Positions 1 to 6,527 are shown, counted from the first letter of the stretch. The stretch is 9,556 nt of DNA from Euryarchaeota archaeon UBA39 (GCA_002503045.1 DAQW01000034.1:1-9556), one strand, 5' to 3'. The notes: a model not told the origin generated them from the sequence alone. Translations and numbers: made by a program.

Positions 1-1
1 A

Positions 2-550
2 ATTTCTCCAAATCCAAATAGAAAGGGTGTTTTTCCTATTCCGATTAAAATCGATGACTTGCCAATAATTAATCAGATGCATTCTCCAATTATCCGTCAA
101 TCTACCTTATGGTCTAAAGGAAAACGAATTTTATGGACTAATCATTCAATTATGGATAGAATTTGGTCGCTAGAAACTCAATCAAGACCAGATAGATTGC
201 ATGAAGGAAAACAATGGCCTCCATTGAACCTGATTCATATGGGGATTCGAGCATGGGAAAAAAGGGATGCTCGTAATTATCGATTAAGTTCTGAGGGATT
301 GCATTCAATTGACATTAGTGAATCTGGCTCAAGAATACATAATATCAATTTTGAAACTGCGAGTCGAATAATCGGGGCTCAAGTTCCTGTTAGTAATTCA
401 GAAAAATTTGATTCAGGTGGCCATTTATTAATTTTAAAGAGACATGGTATTCATTGGAGAATCCCGATTTGGGCTGGTGAAAATATTTCTCAAATGTGGA
501 AAAAACAAGAAGACATTATTCTAAGAAAAATGATGGTGGATGAAGAATGA
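2..550 (+). CDS. Hypothetical protein, 5' end cut by the window
   Basis: The frame is open from the first bases of the window to the TGA at 548-550, giving at least 182 residues; the true start lies outside. A TTG at 59 is in frame, but the coding frame continues upstream of it, so it is probably not the start. I do not recognise the family. The visible part has no cysteine, no obvious membrane segment or signal peptide, and is rich in tryptophan (8 residues) and in basic residues, suggesting a soluble cytoplasmic protein. The last bases overlap the next gene as ATGA (547-550), a typical sign of translational coupling, so the two are probably co-transcribed and may act together. Any function would be a guess. 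Confidence 0.75.
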   Translation: MSPNPNRKGVFPIPIKIDDLPIINQMHSPIIRQSTLWSKGKRILWTNHSIMDRIWSLETQSRPDRLHEGKQWPPLNLIHMGIRAWEKRDARNYRLSSEGLHSIDISESGSRIHNINFETASRIIGAQVPVSNSEKFDSGGHLLILKRHGIHWRIPIWAGENISQMWKKQEDIILRKMMVDEE

Positions 551-1647
551 GATTCGTTGGATTTTTCCTTGTACTTTGTATGATTAATATTCCAATCATA
601 GAAGCAGTTCCAATAGTAGAAGTTTTTGTTAATGGGGAAACCCCCTCTAAGGAAATACTACCTGAAAACATCATTTCTGCTTCAGAAAATGGAGATTTAG
701 AATTGATTGTTTGGTACACGAATCAAAATCATCCTTTACATATTACAGCAGCGACAGAGCGAGCTCAGGATCTAAATGCTCAAAATGAAGATATTTTCAT
801 TCAAGGTGTTTTTTGGGATAAATCAAATCAAAATTTCCCAAACGATTTGGAGAGTATAAATTTAGATGTGGAAGTTAAACAAAATGATGATGGTAGTCTA
901 ATTCTAAAGGCCAATACTACTCTAGAAAATGAACTGAATCAGACTGTTGTTCTTCAATGGTTATTATTGAAAAAAACAGTTCCTGTTTCCAAACATCCTA
1001 TTGGACCTGTAGAATCAAATGTGGTGTCATATCACTCTTGGGATTCGAATATTAATCGGACAAAGGGAGCTGAAAATCAATGGGTTCACCAAATAGATGT
1101 TGATGCATTGGCAAGTTGGAATATTGAAAATGAAGATTTGATTGTAGTCGTTTCTTTGATTTCTTTGGATTCCAAGGAAGTTCAGGGGTCTGGAAGTTCT
1201 GAAGTAACGTTTTCTCAAATTGAACAAAATAGAAAAGGGGTCGCAATTTCATTACTACTAATATTTGCAGCAATTATTGGAAGTATACTAGTAATACAAT
1301 CAGAAAGGAAAAGACAACAAGATATGCCATTAATTCGACCATTGATTAAAAATAAAATAAAAAATGGAGAAGAAGTTGGAAATTACTTCATTGGAATCAC
1401 TACTAGGAAAGCAGCAATTCGTGGAATTTCTATTGAAGGGAATGGTTTCTGGCGGTGCTCTGCAAATGAAATCCCTCAAGAAATTCCTCCTAAAACAAAA
1501 AGAGAAATTAAAATCCGTCAAACTACTAAAGAAAAGATTGGACCATGTACAATTCGACTAGAAGTTGATGGGCATGAACGTTGGGTCCTAGATATCATGT
1601 TTCCCGAATCGAATTTAATGAAAAGAAACAATGCTGAAGAGTCCTAG
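547..1647 (+). CDS. Single-pass membrane protein with signal peptide; possible Omp28-like extracellular domain
   Basis: A protein of 366 residues. Residues 1-20 form a signal peptide (hydrophobic FFLVLCMINIPII, small residues before VPI). Residues about 21-228 are predicted extracellular, residues 231-250 (GVAISLLLIFAAIIGSILVI) are a membrane helix, and the basic SERKRQQ that follows fixes the C-terminal 115 residues in the cytoplasm. The ectodomain order (VEVFVNG strand, then a conserved-looking LIVWYTNQNHPLHITAATERAQ stretch, then LQWLLLKK and DLIVVVSLISLDSKEVQG near its end) resembles Omp28-type thioredoxin-fold proteins, but the redox CxxC is missing. That resemblance is my inference and is weak. 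The cytoplasmic tail has a compact beta-rich look (ISIEGNGFWRCSANEIP to ERWVLDIMFP). The start overlaps the upstream stop. It may act as a surface sensor or structural protein; the function is unknown. Confidence 0.8.
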   Translation: MRFVGFFLVLCMINIPIIEAVPIVEVFVNGETPSKEILPENIISASENGDLELIVWYTNQNHPLHITAATERAQDLNAQNEDIFIQGVFWDKSNQNFPNDLESINLDVEVKQNDDGSLILKANTTLENELNQTVVLQWLLLKKTVPVSKHPIGPVESNVVSYHSWDSNINRTKGAENQWVHQIDVDALASWNIENEDLIVVVSLISLDSKEVQGSGSSEVTFSQIEQNRKGVAISLLLIFAAIIGSILVIQSERKRQQDMPLIRPLIKNKIKNGEEVGNYFIGITTRKAAIRGISIEGNGFWRCSANEIPQEIPPKTKREIKIRQTTKEKIGPCTIRLEVDGHERWVLDIMFPESNLMKRNNAEES

Positions 1648-1682
1648 ATGTGCAAACTTCAAGAGCGGCGGACCGAACTGCG

Positions 1683-1699
1683 ATTTCCCGAAGGGAGAT
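1683..1699 (+). promoter_or_regulatory. Hairpin holding the Shine-Dalgarno of the Lrp gene
   Basis: ATTTCCC (1683-1689), loop GAA (1690-1692) and GGGAGAT (1693-1699) can form a 7-bp stem with one G-U pair. The 3' arm contains the only good ribosome binding site (AAGGGAGA) before the ATG at 1705, with about 7 bases between GGGAG and the ATG. If this RNA structure forms, it would hide the site and hold back translation. This is inference from base pairing only. Confidence 0.4.
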
Positions 1700-1704
1700 G
1701 CGGC

Positions 1705-2169
1705 ATGCTCGATGTGACGGACCGGGCCATATTGGCCATACTATTTACCGACGCCACTATTTCCAACAGAACGGTTGCAGAAATGGTAGGAGTTTCGCAG
1801 GGAACTGTAAGCAATCGGATAAAAAGAATGGAGCAATTAGGCATTATCGAAGGATACTCTATTCGATTAAATCCAGAAAAAATTGGATGGAGAATGACAG
1901 TAGTGGTTGGTATCAGAATAGAGAAAGGACGATTATTAGAGATACAAGGGAAGATAGCGGAAGATCCACGAGTGGTCTCTGTATACGACGTTACGGGAGA
2001 TTACGATTCAATGGTTGTAGCATTAGCAAGGGACAGGGAAGATCTAAACAATTTCACGAAAACCGTTCTTTCTCTAGATGGTATAGAACGTTCACACACC
2101 CATATGGTACTGAATACAGTCAAGAATACTTGGATTGGAATGCCAGAAGATACAGAATCATTCGATTAA
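1705..2169 (+). CDS. Lrp/AsnC-family transcriptional regulator
   Basis: A DNA-binding regulator of 154 residues. The N-terminal winged helix-turn-helix spans about residues 3-52 (TVAEMVGVSQGTVSNRIKRMEQLGII contains the recognition helix), followed by a RAM/AsnC ligand-binding domain at about 63-137 with the family GDYD motif at 98-101. Such proteins form dimers and octamers that sense amino acids or other small molecules. The frame is open from an ATG at 1648, directly after the upstream TAG. I prefer the ATG at 1705 because AAGGGAGA lies 7 bases before it and family members start just before the LDxxDRAIL helix; the 19 extra residues would be an arginine-rich, GC-rich tail. It sits between a membrane-protein gene and a RapA-like ATPase gene, all on the + strand, so they may be co-transcribed. 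The effector and targets cannot be told from sequence. Confidence 0.93.
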   Translation: MLDVTDRAILAILFTDATISNRTVAEMVGVSQGTVSNRIKRMEQLGIIEGYSIRLNPEKIGWRMTVVVGIRIEKGRLLEIQGKIAEDPRVVSVYDVTGDYDSMVVALARDREDLNNFTKTVLSLDGIERSHTHMVLNTVKNTWIGMPEDTESFD

Positions 2170-2183
2170 AAACCCCTCATTGT

Positions 2184-2189
2184 GGAGGT
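2184..2189 (+). promoter_or_regulatory. Ribosome binding site that sets the RapA-like start
   Basis: GGAGGT lies 8 bases before the ATG at 2198, an ideal spacing. It decides against the longer frame opening at 2135, which would overlap the end of the regulator gene. A weak complement (CCTC, 2175-2178) sits just upstream. Confidence 0.85.
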
Positions 2190-2197
2190 TATATTCT

Positions 2198-5065
2198 ATG
2201 AGTCTCAAATATCCGATTCATGTATCACCTACATGGAGGATGCTCCAAGCAGAAATTGAAATTGGTTTGCCCGCATCAGACCAATCTCTTTCAATGAATT
2301 TTGGTAGATGGGATGATCAGCCACATCAACATCTTCCAATTGCTAGAATGCTAGCTGGCCCTTGGAGGGGGGTTTTGGTTGCTGATGAAGTTGGATTAGG
2401 AAAAACCATTTCAGCAATTATCGCAATAAGAGAACTGCAAGCGAGAGGGGAAAGTGGCGGTGTGCTAATCACTTGTCCAGGTGGATTAAGAACAAAATGG
2501 AAACAAGAATTACACCATAGAGTAGAAATTGATGCAGTTACCCCTAAATCATGCTCTGAATTTCTGATGGCTTTAGATCAATTAGAAAATGGAGGAGATG
2601 ATGTTGTCATTGTAAGTCACGGCGTATTACGTCGAGCTGAAATTTTGGATTCGTTGGTAGATCGTAAACTCAATCTTATGCTCACAATTATGGATGAAGC
2701 TCATCATGCTAGAAATGCAAAATCACGACTCCATGATGGAATTCAGATGCTATTAATGCAATCAAAATGGAAAATGTTGCTCACTGCTACACCTGTAAAT
2801 CTTCAAAGTGAAGACCTCTATGTTCTATTATCATTGATTGCTCCAGATAGATGGCCGAATGTTATGGCATATTACCACACAATGAGTCCTACTGCATCCA
2901 TTCATCGTACAATTGATGCGATTTCTAGTGACCCTATAGATTCAGACAATATTAGATTAGAAATTAATCGATTATTACACACTGCCTCTTTAGCAGATGA
3001 CCCAAGATTAACTGAAATTAGAGCATTGATGGATGATATATCAGAATCATCTGGAATTGTCAGAAAAAGAGTAATAGATCTGTTAAGAGAAATGAGACCT
3101 TTGAATGATATGCTAGTTAGAACAAGAAGGAAAGATCTTGATTTAGAACTAGCTCAAAGAATCCCAATAATTTTACAAGTTGTTTTGACTGAAGAAGAAT
3201 GGAACTTATATCATGCTGCTAGACGATGGTCTCAGACATTACAACGAATCAAAAACCCAGATGGAAAATTTGACTGGGCATCAGTAATTCCAGAGCGAAT
3301 GGCTTCATCATGCCTTCCAGCATATGCACGGCATGTACTTGGAAAGATAGACCAAATTAGAGAGGAACTGGAAGAAGAAAACGAAGAACAAGATGAAATT
3401 ACTAAGCGATTAATCGATAAATTAGGCAATAAAAGAGGTTTAATTGTTGCCGCTGAAAATTTAGGAGATAAAGATACAAAGTTGGATGCTTTACGCGCGT
3501 GGTTACATGATAATGTTGAATCCAATGATGGAGGTGTGTTATTGTTTTCACAATTTCATGGGACATTGAATCATCTAAATCAACATCTTAAGAATGATGG
3601 CTTTACAACCGAAATATTGACTGGAAAAACATCAATGGCAGAAAGAGATAAAATTAGAGCGAGATTTGCACAAGGAGATATCGATATTCTATTGAGTAGT
3701 GAAGTTGGAAGTGAAGGATTAGACCAGCAACATTGTCATCGTTTAGTAAATTATGACTTGCCTTGGAATCCAATGAAACTAGAACAACGAATTGGAAGAT
3801 TAGATCGATACGGGCAAACAAGCCCAACAATTCAAATTGCAAACTTTTGCGTTGAAGGAACCATTGATGCAGCAATTCTCGGACGGTTATTACATAGAAT
3901 CCATATCTTTGAATCATCATTGGGCATGGTTGATCCTATGCTTGGAAAGGCAATGAAAATCCTTGCAGAAAACGAAATCTCAAAAGATGCAATAAGAGAC
4001 AATTCCTCCACTGGATTTCGCATAGTAGATTTGGAAACGTATAGGGAAAACCATGATGACGAAGTCGAAGATTTGTTAAATTCAAGAAATGACTGGACAG
4101 AAGAAGCAGCACTGAAAGAAAGAATGGCCATCGGAGAAGACCCAGGAGTACAAACCGTTCGACAAGATATCTTAGATCGTGAATTAGCATTAGATCAAAC
4201 TTCAGTTCAATCTATTCTAGAATCATGGATTATTACAAATGAGGGAGAGCATTTCGTTGATTCAAGCAATAATGTAATGATTCGAATGTCAGACAAAATA
4301 ATTGAGACTTCAATTTCTTTTGGAAAGGGGAGTTCTAAGTGGATGGAAATTTTGAATCGAATGAATACAACATCAGGACCTCATTGGATAGAGGCAACGT
4401 ATGATAATAATTTAGCAAGGCAACGACATAATCTAGTTTTCTTATCTCCTTGGCACCCCCTTGTACAAATTGCAATCACTACTACCAAAAAACGAAACTT
4501 TGCCGAAGGTATCTCTGGCAGTGAATTAATCGCTGAAAATATTCGGATTGATCCACTTCCAACTAAAGCCAAATTTTTCGTTGCTGTGGAATGGAGAATT
4601 CATGGTTTAAGTGAATGTAAAATTAGAAGATGGTTAGTATTAGACGAGTATGGTGAACCCCTACAAGAAATTGTCAAAAATCCATGGTCTAAATCCGATA
4701 TTGAACCTACTCAAACTATTCTAACAAATAAAGAAAGAGAAATTATAGAATCATCACGAACTAGAATCCACACTGCACTATTGAATCAAGAAAGAGTTCG
4801 ATTAATGCCTTTACTATCTGAACTTACAGAAAATTCACATCAGGCTTGGATGAGTAGGATTGAATCGGAGCAAGAGCAAATAAGAAAAGCAGAATGGGAT
4901 TGTATGTTAAGAAATGAAGTAGTGGATCCACGATGGTTAAGAATGAAAAGAGGAATGATTCGATCTTTGCATGAACAATTATCAAATCGAGTAGCAGAGA
5001 TTGAACAAATTAGAGATGATATGCAAGCGAATATTTCATTTCCAATCATTGTTCGAATAATTTAA
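2198..5065 (+). CDS. RapA/HepA-like SNF2-family ATPase (helicase-related protein)
   Basis: A protein of 955 residues with both lobes of an SF2/SNF2 motor: Walker A ADEVGLGKT (62-70), motif Ia around ITCPGGLRTKW (91-101), Walker B MDEAHH (165-170), TATP (196-199), motif IV LLFSQFHGTL (448-457), motif V SSEVGSEGLDQQ (500-511) and motif VI QRIGRLDRYGQ (530-540). EVGLGKT, GSEG and DLPWNPMKLEQRIGRLDR are the forms seen in RapA/HepA. The C-terminal part also follows RapA: HPLVQIAI (753-760), then a beta-rich stretch ending RRWLVLDEYGEPL (810-822). A glutamate-rich, probably coiled-coil insert (387-403) lies between the lobes. Bacterial RapA is an RNA-polymerase-associated translocase that recycles polymerase; an archaeal homologue could instead serve repair, chromatin remodelling or defence. 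The DISARM helicase DrmD is a related alternative, but no other DISARM gene is present. It follows the Lrp gene after 28 bases. Confidence 0.92.
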   Translation: MSLKYPIHVSPTWRMLQAEIEIGLPASDQSLSMNFGRWDDQPHQHLPIARMLAGPWRGVLVADEVGLGKTISAIIAIRELQARGESGGVLITCPGGLRTKWKQELHHRVEIDAVTPKSCSEFLMALDQLENGGDDVVIVSHGVLRRAEILDSLVDRKLNLMLTIMDEAHHARNAKSRLHDGIQMLLMQSKWKMLLTATPVNLQSEDLYVLLSLIAPDRWPNVMAYYHTMSPTASIHRTIDAISSDPIDSDNIRLEINRLLHTASLADDPRLTEIRALMDDISESSGIVRKRVIDLLREMRPLNDMLVRTRRKDLDLELAQRIPIILQVVLTEEEWNLYHAARRWSQTLQRIKNPDGKFDWASVIPERMASSCLPAYARHVLGKIDQIREELEEENEEQDEITKRLIDKLGNKRGLIVAAENLGDKDTKLDALRAWLHDNVESNDGGVLLFSQFHGTLNHLNQHLKNDGFTTEILTGKTSMAERDKIRARFAQGDIDILLSSEVGSEGLDQQHCHRLVNYDLPWNPMKLEQRIGRLDRYGQTSPTIQIANFCVEGTIDAAILGRLLHRIHIFESSLGMVDPMLGKAMKILAENEISKDAIRDNSSTGFRIVDLETYRENHDDEVEDLLNSRNDWTEEAALKERMAIGEDPGVQTVRQDILDRELALDQTSVQSILESWIITNEGEHFVDSSNNVMIRMSDKIIETSISFGKGSSKWMEILNRMNTTSGPHWIEATYDNNLARQRHNLVFLSPWHPLVQIAITTTKKRNFAEGISGSELIAENIRIDPLPTKAKFFVAVEWRIHGLSECKIRRWLVLDEYGEPLQEIVKNPWSKSDIEPTQTILTNKEREIIESSRTRIHTALLNQERVRLMPLLSELTENSHQAWMSRIESEQEQIRKAEWDCMLRNEVVDPRWLRMKRGMIRSLHEQLSNRVAEIEQIRDDMQANISFPIIVRII

Positions 5066-5569
5066 TCAAAATACAATATCAGGGGGAGGGTCCTCGGAAT
5101 TAATCAGAGGAACTAAGTCATCTACTAAATTTTTCAAACCCTCAATTGTGGATGCTTTCAACGCTACAGTACGCATCAATGTCTTCCTTGTTGATTCATC
5201 AATCAACATATCTAAGCTTCTCATTCTACCAAGTAAATTTTGATGAAGACGAATTCCAGTCCTATCCCAATCCATCATTAACATCAAAGCAGGACCTCCA
5301 TCCACTGGATTCTTTCGACCGTATGAATCATGTAAATATGCGATTAGTCTACTTTGTCCCCATCCTCTATTTACAACTTCGATTGGTCCTTCAAAGCCCA
5401 ATGATCTCAACGTTTCCATATCTCTTCTTCCTTCTACGATTACCGGACACCCTGAGCCTCCATTAGCAGGATGTCTATTTCGAAACCTCGCTTGTGCAAG
5501 GGCTCTGGCTGAATTAAAAATCGAAGCCGGGGAAGTAATTCTATTTCTACGAGTAAATCGAGAGGCCAT
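5066..5569 (-). CDS. Small Toprim-domain protein (UPF0292-like)
   Basis: A protein of 167 residues with a stand-alone Toprim fold: VIVEGRRD (43-50, with the catalytic-type glutamate E46) and DWDRTG (100-105, with the metal-binding DxD). The spacing between the motifs, the REGxD-like first motif and the IEGL segment (142-145) fit the archaeal UPF0292 group of small Toprim proteins, whose role is not established; a nuclease or primase-like role, or RNA processing as in RNase M5, are alternatives. The N-terminal 40 residues are basic and could contact nucleic acid. The ATG at 5569 is supported by GAGGTG 8 bases upstream and an in-frame TGA just before it. The stop codon directly abuts the stop of the convergent RapA-like gene, so the two transcripts must overlap at their 3' ends. 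Confidence 0.9.
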   Translation of the reverse strand: MASRFTRRNRITSPASIFNSARALAQARFRNRHPANGGSGCPVIVEGRRDMETLRSLGFEGPIEVVNRGWGQSRLIAYLHDSYGRKNPVDGGPALMLMMDWDRTGIRLHQNLLGRMRSLDMLIDESTRKTLMRTVALKASTIEGLKNLVDDLVPLINSEDPPPDIVF

Positions 5570-5625
5570 CAGAAAGGCACCTCACTTGTTGAATCGGATT
5601 CAATCACGAATAAACATTGGAACAT
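5569..5625 (-). CDS. Possible 18-codon leader ORF before the Toprim gene
   Basis: On the minus strand an ATG at 5625 opens an 18-residue frame (MFQCLFVIESDSTSEVPF) that ends in TGA sharing one base with the Toprim ATG (TGATG). A GGGGG run 5 bases before its ATG could pair with the 16S anti-Shine-Dalgarno using one G-U pair. It would be translationally coupled to the Toprim gene. It is short enough to arise by chance, and the putative TATA box nearest the Toprim gene lies inside it, so it needs a promoter farther upstream. Confidence 0.25.
   Translation of the reverse strand: MFQCLFVIESDSTSEVPF
5578..5583 (-). promoter_or_regulatory. Ribosome binding site of the Toprim gene
   Basis: Read on the minus strand this is GAGGTG, 8 bases before the ATG at 5569. 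It supports that start. Confidence 0.8.
5589..5603. promoter_or_regulatory. 15-bp palindrome TTGAATC-G-GATTCAA, candidate operator
   Basis: Perfect 7-bp arms around one central base, 20 bases upstream of the Toprim ATG and between its ribosome binding site and a TATA-like AATAAA (5609-5614, TTTATT on the minus strand). A protein bound here would cover the probable transcription start of the Toprim gene. No second copy was noticed in the window. Confidence 0.35.
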
Positions 5626-5685
5626 AGAAGCCCCCGATTAATCAGTTACAAAGGAAGTTCATCAATACATTACCTGAATCAAAAT

Positions 5686-5705
5686 CTTAAAACATATTTT
5701 GTAAG
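5686..5705. promoter_or_regulatory. AT-rich dyad with TATA-like core, probable coxB promoter
   Basis: CTTA...ACATATTTT...TAAG is a 20-base imperfect dyad (16 of 20 positions symmetric) in the divergent gap. An archaeal TATA box centred near 5696 would place the coxB transcription start near 5722, giving a leader of about 80 bases before the ATG at 5805. Because the core is nearly symmetric, it could also fire toward the Toprim gene. The assignment rests on position and base content only. Confidence 0.4.
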
Positions 5706-5793
5706 AAATTCTACATTATTCGACTTACTTTGTCTACAATTAATCTAAACTCATCCACGAATGCTTATCAACGGGAGTCGAAACGAAAGGTCC

Positions 5794-5798
5794 GGGGG
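5794..5798 (+). promoter_or_regulatory. GGGGG, probable ribosome binding site of coxB
   Basis: Six bases before the ATG at 5805. It can pair with the CCUCC of the 16S 3' end with one G-U pair, so it is weaker than the sites of coxA and coxC. It supports the ATG over the TTG at 5730. Confidence 0.45.
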
Positions 5799-5804
5799 CT
5801 AAGG

Positions 5805-6527
5805 ATGGGTATAGCAAGTGCGACTTTCGATGGGCTTTGGAACCACTATGAAATGTGGTCGGCAATCGTTGGAGCATTCACCTTTTTATGGCTCGCACAC
5901 CATTCACTTGTGTACCGATCCAAGGACGTAGATGATGATTGGGAAGATATTGATGGAATCAAAGTTGGAGTGTTTCCAAAACACAATGATGACATTAAAT
6001 TAGAATTGGCGTGGACTATTGTTCCATTTATCCTAATTGTATGGCTTACATACTATTCATGGGGGCCAATCAACGAAGTTTGGGCTGACCCTAGTGATCC
6101 TGACAGCATTTATGGATTAGAATGTGGAACTGAAGGGCACGACCCAAACAAATGTTACCATAATATTGGAATCAATGGACAACAATGGTTCTGGAGTTTT
6201 GATTGCATGGATCTTGATGCAGATATTTGTGATGCGTCAGAATATCAGGACCTTAATGGATCAATGGTTCCTGTCTTGAAATTAAAACAAGGTGAGTACT
6301 ATCTTGCTAATCTAACATCAGAAGATGTTACCCATGCACCATGGTTCGTGAAATTTGGTGTAAAGGAAGATACAGTACCTGGATTGGAAACTGCAATGTG
6401 GATTTCCCCTACTTGTGAATCTTCAAACTGTGGCGGAGAAAGTGGTGAATCCTCACTTATTCTTTGCACAGAATATTGTGGAGACGATCATGCATACATG
6501 TCTGCAATAGTTACAGTATATAGTTGA
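5805..6527 (+). CDS. coxB: Cytochrome c oxidase subunit II (CuA subunit)
   Basis: A 240-residue CuA electron-entry subunit of a heme-copper O2 reductase. Two membrane helices (about 17-37 and 68-86) are followed by an extracellular cupredoxin domain. All CuA ligands are visible: H177 (DVTHAPW), then CTEYCGDDHAYM giving C221, E223, C225, H229 and M232. GQQWFWSF (125-132) is the aromatic patch that takes electrons from the donor. Six further cysteines (C107, C117, C134, C142, C204, C209) are outside the CuA site and probably form disulfides. The loop between the helices is very acidic (DVDDDWEDID). The frame also opens at a TTG at 5730, but the ATG at 5805 has GGGGG 6 bases upstream, and the longer form would put a strongly basic tail on the outer face. 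coxA follows within about 10 bases, so the subunits should be made together. Confidence 0.95.
   Translation: MGIASATFDGLWNHYEMWSAIVGAFTFLWLAHHSLVYRSKDVDDDWEDIDGIKVGVFPKHNDDIKLELAWTIVPFILIVWLTYYSWGPINEVWADPSDPDSIYGLECGTEGHDPNKCYHNIGINGQQWFWSFDCMDLDADICDASEYQDLNGSMVPVLKLKQGEYYLANLTSEDVTHAPWFVKFGVKEDTVPGLETAMWISPTCESSNCGGESGESSLILCTEYCGDDHAYMSAIVTVYS

Larger units (their letters stand above)
5570..5804. other. Divergent intergenic control region
   Basis: 235 bases separate the Toprim gene (minus) from coxB (plus). Besides the palindrome and the AT-rich dyad it holds an 8-bp palindrome GATTAATC (5636-5643) and two inverted copies of CGGGGGCT (5793-5800 on the plus strand; 5629-5636 on the minus strand). 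The last 75 bases before coxB (5730-5804) are in frame with coxB but use CGG, GGG and AGG codons unlike the gene body, so I treat them as untranslated leader. Confidence 0.6.

Noticed and set aside
1648..1704. ATG at 1648 as the regulator start
   Set aside because: No ribosome binding site at usual distance and an atypical arginine-rich tail; family members start close to 1705. It directly follows the previous stop, so it is kept as a minor alternative.
1725..1740. GGCCATA repeated twice with a TT spacer
   Set aside because: It encodes the repeated Ala-Ile-Leu of the regulator's first helix (AILAIL), so the protein sequence explains it.
2135..2197. Longer start for the RapA-like gene at 2135
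   Set aside because: It overlaps the end of the regulator gene in another frame; the ATG at 2198 has an ideal GGAGGT 8 bases upstream.
1650..2201. 183-residue open frame overlapping the Lrp gene
   Set aside because: It is a shifted reading of the regulator; its translation is rich in Arg, Ser and Tyr with no domain, while the other frame gives a clear HTH and RAM domain.
5146..5466. 106-residue plus-strand frame inside the Toprim gene
   Set aside because: Antisense shadow of a gene with clear Toprim motifs; no ribosome binding site or recognisable domain.
2198..5569. A DISARM-like or other defence island (SNF2 helicase plus Toprim protein)
   Set aside because: No methyltransferase, nuclease, PLD or DUF1998 partner is present, the two genes are convergent rather than co-directional, and the helicase resembles RapA more closely.
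5730..5804. TTG at 5730 as the coxB start, adding 25 residues
   Set aside because: No ribosome binding site before it, codons unlike the gene body (CGG, GGG, AGG), and a basic tail that would sit on the outer face. The ATG at 5805 fits family length better. Not excluded if the transcript is leaderless.
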